This document shows positions 37,999 through 40,586 of a DNA stretch of 40,586 nt, piece after piece; position 1 is the stretch's first letter; the number at the start of each line of letters is the position of its first letter. The stretch is from Acidimicrobiales bacterium (GTDB lineage Bacteria; Actinomycetota; Acidimicrobiia; Acidimicrobiales; AC-14): NCBI GenBank assembly GCA_025463925.1, contig JAODBK010000006.1:1-40586 (forward strand), in the 5' to 3' direction. Both the position numbers and the translations under genes were made by a program. The notes beneath the pieces are model-generated. The model was not told the origin of the DNA. It saw nothing but the letters and a program-made list of their open reading frames with translations, and searched no databases.

Positions 37999-39248
37999 GG
38001 ATGGGGTGCCGTGGTGGCTGTTGGTGCGGTAGTCGTCGTGGTCGGCACGGCGGTCGGCGTCGTCGTCGTGGTGGTCGACTGGCGGATGCGGTTGACGTAG
38101 CGCTGCGCATCGGCCAGCGATGGCTCGGCGTGTCCGGTGCGGAGCTCGCGTTCGAAGGCCGGGTAGTCGGATGCCGGCAGTGTCGTGCGTTGGTCGAGCG
38201 TCGGGTCGAACCAGAGGAGGCCGCCGGGCCGCCCTTGGTAGATGGCGATGTTGCCGCGGGCGATGCCGACGTAATAGGTGTGGCGCGCGTACCAACCGAC
38301 CGCGGTCGCGCCGGCGCCGACCACCAGCCCGAACAGCACGAGGAACAGCACCACGCGCCACGTCATCCGCTTGACCTTCGGCTTGGCCTGGCGAGCCTTG
38401 GGCTTGGTCGGGGTGGGTGATCCCTCGGTGCCGTCGTCGTCGTCGATCTCGACGACGGTCGGACGAGCGGTTCCGGCGCCGTGCCCGTCCTCGGCGGCCA
38501 GCGCGGCGGACGCGGTCGCGGCGGCGTCGTCGTCATCGACCACGTCGACCACGACGACGCTGATGTTGTCGCCGCCGCCGGACTCGCGCGCCTGGCGGAC
38601 GAGGTCGTCGGCCGCCTCCTGCGGGTCGGCGAGCCGGCGCAGCGTCGAGGCGATGCGGTCCTCGCTCACCTCGTTGGTGAGACCGTCGCTGCACAGCAGC
38701 ACCCGGTCGCCGGCGAACGGCAGCAGCTGCCACGAGTCGACCTCGACGTCCGGCCCGAGCCCGAGGGCGCGCGTGATCACCGATCGCTGGGGGTGGACCT
38801 GGGCCTCCTCGGCCGACAGGCGGCCCTCGCGCACGAGCTCCTCGACGAGGCTGTGGTCTTCGCTGATGCGGACCAGCTCGTCGCGCTGGAAGAGGTAGGC
38901 GCGCGAGTCGCCGACGTTGGCCACGCTGAGCTGGTCCTCGCCGTCTTGTTCGACGAGCGCCAGCGCGGCGACGGTGGTGCCCATGCCGCGCTTGTTCGGA
39001 TCCGCGGCCGCGAGCTGCCACACCGCGGCGTTGGCGACCTCGATGGCCTCGATCAGCCCGTCGGCGGTTCGCTCGCTGAACGCGATGCGGATCGTCTCGA
39101 CCGCGGTCTGGGCCGCGACCTCGCCCGCCTGATGGCCGCCGAGCCCGTCGCACACCGCGAACAGGCCGTCGTCGACGAGGATGCGGTCCTCGTTGATCTG
39201 CCGCACCCGGCCGATGTCGGTCGCGCTTCCCGCCCGGAGCGTCGTCAT
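37995..39248 (-). CDS. pstP: PP2C-type Ser/Thr phosphatase PstP
   Basis: This 417-residue phosphatase has an N-terminal PP2C domain: ATDIGRVRQINEDRILVDD, LFAVCDGLGGHQAGEVAAQT, GMGTTVAALALVEQDG, SVANVGDSRAYLFQRDELVR, VLLCSDGLTNEVSEDRIAS and ESGGGDNISVVVVDV. The metal-binding Asp residues are in NEDR, CDGLGG, SDG and GDN. After an acidic linker comes a membrane helix (VVLFLVLFGLVVGAGATAVG), a short extracellular domain and a Thr/Pro-rich tail. PstP reverses PknB phosphorylation. Its start overlaps the FhaB stop by four bases. Confidence 0.96.
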   Translation of the reverse strand: MTTLRAGSATDIGRVRQINEDRILVDDGLFAVCDGLGGHQAGEVAAQTAVETIRIAFSERTADGLIEAIEVANAAVWQLAAADPNKRGMGTTVAALALVEQDGEDQLSVANVGDSRAYLFQRDELVRISEDHSLVEELVREGRLSAEEAQVHPQRSVITRALGLGPDVEVDSWQLLPFAGDRVLLCSDGLTNEVSEDRIASTLRRLADPQEAADDLVRQARESGGGDNISVVVVDVVDDDDAAATASAALAAEDGHGAGTARPTVVEIDDDDGTEGSPTPTKPKARQAKPKVKRMTWRVVLFLVLFGLVVGAGATAVGWYARHTYYVGIARGNIAIYQGRPGGLLWFDPTLDQRTTLPASDYPAFERELRTGHAEPSLADAQRYVNRIRQSTTTTTTPTAVPTTTTTAPTATTAPHP

Positions 39249-39712
39249 CGGCCCAGCTCCATGACCGTGCGGCCGATCTGCAGGCGGTCACCCTTCCGGA
39301 GCTGGACCGGCGCGGTCACCTTCTTGCGGTTGAGATACGTACCGTTGGTCGAGCCGAGGTCCTCGACGTAGAGCTGGCCCTCCTTCCGGAAGACCCGGGC
39401 GTGGAGTTGGGAGACGTAGGTGTCGTCGAGCGTGATCTGGCATCCGGCGGCCCGGCCGACGGTGAGCTCGTCGGCCAGGTCGTAGGCCCGGCCGCGCTGC
39501 GCCGCCGGCTCGATCACTCGCAGCCGGTCGCCCTTGGCCCGCCCGCCCCGGCTCGGCCGGTCGCGGCGGCTCGACTTTCCTCCGACGGGCGCGGCAAGGA
39601 CCCGCGCCGGCGGCTTGAGCTCGAACCACACCGCGCGCACGACGCGCACGAGGAAGAGGTACAGCAGCGCGAGAAGGCAGAACTTGAGGATGGTGAGCAG
39701 CGCGGGCGGCAT
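39245..39712 (-). CDS. fhaB: FHA-domain protein FhaB (FipA)
   Basis: This 155-residue protein has an N-terminal membrane helix (LLTILKFCLLALLYLFLVRV), a basic linker and a C-terminal FHA domain: LTVGRAAGCQITLDDTYVSQ, LHARVFRKEGQLYVEDLGST, NGTYLNRKKVTAPVQLRKGD. The phosphothreonine-binding residues Arg, Ser and Asn (GR, SQLH, STNGT) are all present. It reads PknB/PknA phosphorylation and links it to cell division in mycobacteria. It is 7 bases downstream of fhaA. Confidence 0.93.
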   Translation of the reverse strand: MPPALLTILKFCLLALLYLFLVRVVRAVWFELKPPARVLAAPVGGKSSRRDRPSRGGRAKGDRLRVIEPAAQRGRAYDLADELTVGRAAGCQITLDDTYVSQLHARVFRKEGQLYVEDLGSTNGTYLNRKKVTAPVQLRKGDRLQIGRTVMELGR

Positions 39713-39719
39713 GGGTGGT

Positions 39720-40373
39720 TCAGCTCGCCTGGAACCGCAGGGTGGTGTTGCCGATGCGGATCTCGTCGCCGTCGGCCAGCCGTCGCTCCTTCACACCGGC
39801 GCCGTTCACCTTGGTGCCGTTGGTCGAGCCCAGGTCGACGACGACGAAGTCGTTGCCCCGCCGGCGCACCTCGGCGTGGCGCCGCGAGACGTTGGGGTCG
39901 TTCACGACGACGTCACACTCGGGCAGGCGGCCGATGGCGATCGGCTCCTCGGCGATCACGATGCGCCGCCCGTCGACGGTGAGCGATCCGACCGGCAGGC
40001 CCCCGGCCCCCTCGACGGTGTTGCCGGCCACGAGGAACTCGCCGGCCCCGAGCGACTCGTCGGTCGTGATCTCGACGTCGACCGGGCCCACGAAGGAGTA
40101 CCCCTCCGACTTGGCGTGCTCCCGTACGGCGTCGCCCAGCTCGCGGAGCAGGGCGTCGGCGAAGCTGGCAAACCGTTCGGTGTCGCTCCGGGACAGCGCC
40201 ACCGTGAAGCGGTTGGGCGCGATCATCCCGTTGACGCCGACCGTGCGGCGCAGGTCCATCTCGCGAGTGACGCGACGACCGACCTCGACGGGTTGCAGGC
40301 CGCTCCTGAACGCCTTGGCGAAAACGCCTTCAACCAGGCGCTCGAGCCGGCGCTCGAACTGCTGGAGACCCAT
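39720..40373 (-). CDS. fhaA: FHA-domain protein FhaA with DUF3662
   Basis: From ATG 40373 this is 217 residues; an ATG four codons upstream is possible. Residues 1-115 are DUF3662 (GLQQFERRLERLVEGVFAKA, GVNGMIAPNRFTVALSRSD, EYAKSEGY-like EHAKSEGYSFVGPVDVEI). The FHA domain covers 140-217: IAIGRLPECDVVVNDPNVSR, RHAEVRRRGNDFVVVDLGST, NGTKVNGAGVKERRLADGD. All phosphothreonine-binding residues are present. It recruits phosphorylated MviN/RodA-pathway proteins in mycobacteria. The linker is much shorter than in mycobacterial FhaA, which makes this a compact version. It is the first gene of the operon. Confidence 0.93.
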   Translation of the reverse strand: MGLQQFERRLERLVEGVFAKAFRSGLQPVEVGRRVTREMDLRRTVGVNGMIAPNRFTVALSRSDTERFASFADALLRELGDAVREHAKSEGYSFVGPVDVEITTDESLGAGEFLVAGNTVEGAGGLPVGSLTVDGRRIVIAEEPIAIGRLPECDVVVNDPNVSRRHAEVRRRGNDFVVVDLGSTNGTKVNGAGVKERRLADGDEIRIGNTTLRFQAS

Positions 40374-40383
40374 GGCGGCAGGC

Positions 40384-40389
40384 ATCCTA
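40384..40389 (-). promoter_or_regulatory. -10 element of the fhaA-pknB operon
   Basis: On the minus strand TAGGAT lies ten bases before the ATG at 40373, in the gap between tRNA-Leu and fhaA. It fits TANNNT and would give a near-leaderless operon transcript. Confidence 0.45.
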
Positions 40390-40460
40390 CCCAGGGCTTT
40401 CGTCGCCCGATCTTCGGCCGGGGGGCAGTGAGGCCGGTGCTACCGTGACCGGTCGCACTC

Positions 40461-40547
<87 letters not shown>

Positions 40548-40586
40548 CTCAGTGGGATGTAGCCCACAAGAAGAGTGTTCAAGTAC

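Noticed and set aside
36673-38361. RodA frame extended to 38361
   Set aside because: The extension overlaps pstP on the same strand and is Arg/Pro/His-rich; GTG 37998 overlaps the pstP stop and fits RodA.

Overview
The window is high-GC DNA from an actinobacterium, most likely an Acidimicrobiia-type lineage. That placement is inference from gene content and from the many leaderless-type promoters. The backbone matches the origin-proximal region of Mycobacterium tuberculosis: the DUF3566 membrane protein found after gyrA, tRNA-Ile, tRNA-Ala, then crgA, a DUF881 protein, trpG, and the pknB-pbpA-rodA-pstP-fhaB-fhaA cluster ending at tRNA-Leu. No pknA gene is visible.

Layout: (1) 1-3985: the tail of a TadE/G-like protein, DUF3566, tRNA-Ile, a sulfotransferase, a small membrane ORF, a saccharopine-dehydrogenase-like protein, a DUF72 protein and tRNA-Ala. 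(2) 3986-12091: an 8.1-kb genomic island in the 3' end of tRNA-Ala, bounded by a perfect 48-bp direct repeat. Its integrase is a frameshifted remnant. Its cargo looks like defence: a three-gene operon of two winged-helix proteins plus a winged-helix/TIR-like protein, a 5mC methyltransferase with a PD-(D/E)xK nuclease and a Vsr endonuclease, and a pair made of a membrane coiled-coil protein and an NdpA-like nucleoid-associated protein. (3) 12092-15180: a DUF3500 protein, a decayed DUF433/DUF5615 toxin-antitoxin module and small hypothetical genes. (4) 15209-28828: metabolic and stress genes, including an FMN-binding split-barrel protein, a DHA2 drug exporter with a divergent TetR repressor, a double left-handed beta-helix protein coupled to pirin, a molybdopterin oxidoreductase, a SigB/SigF-type sigma factor, a tandem-ACT protein, a lipoprotein, 1-Cys peroxiredoxin, a thioesterase, a thiolase, a zinc-ribbon protein, CrgA and DUF881. 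(5) 28829-32715: an insertion relative to the mycobacterial order, with a lipoprotein, a secreted PKD-like protein gene cut by a fresh ISL3-type IS (perfect inverted repeats and 8-bp target duplication), and a REC-GGDEF protein with a degenerate active motif. (6) 32717-40547: trpG, the Ser/Thr kinase, phosphatase, FHA and peptidoglycan-synthesis operon, and tRNA-Leu.

How the genes work together: the fhaA-to-pknB operon couples phosphorylation signalling (PknB kinase, PstP phosphatase, FHA readers) to septal and elongation peptidoglycan synthesis (RodA and PbpA), with CrgA nearby. The island is the most promising place for undescribed biology, above all the operon at 4899-6654. Its predicted NAD-or-nucleotide-processing effector shares a winged-helix module with its upstream neighbour. 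No part of this annotation was checked against a database; family names come from motif recognition.
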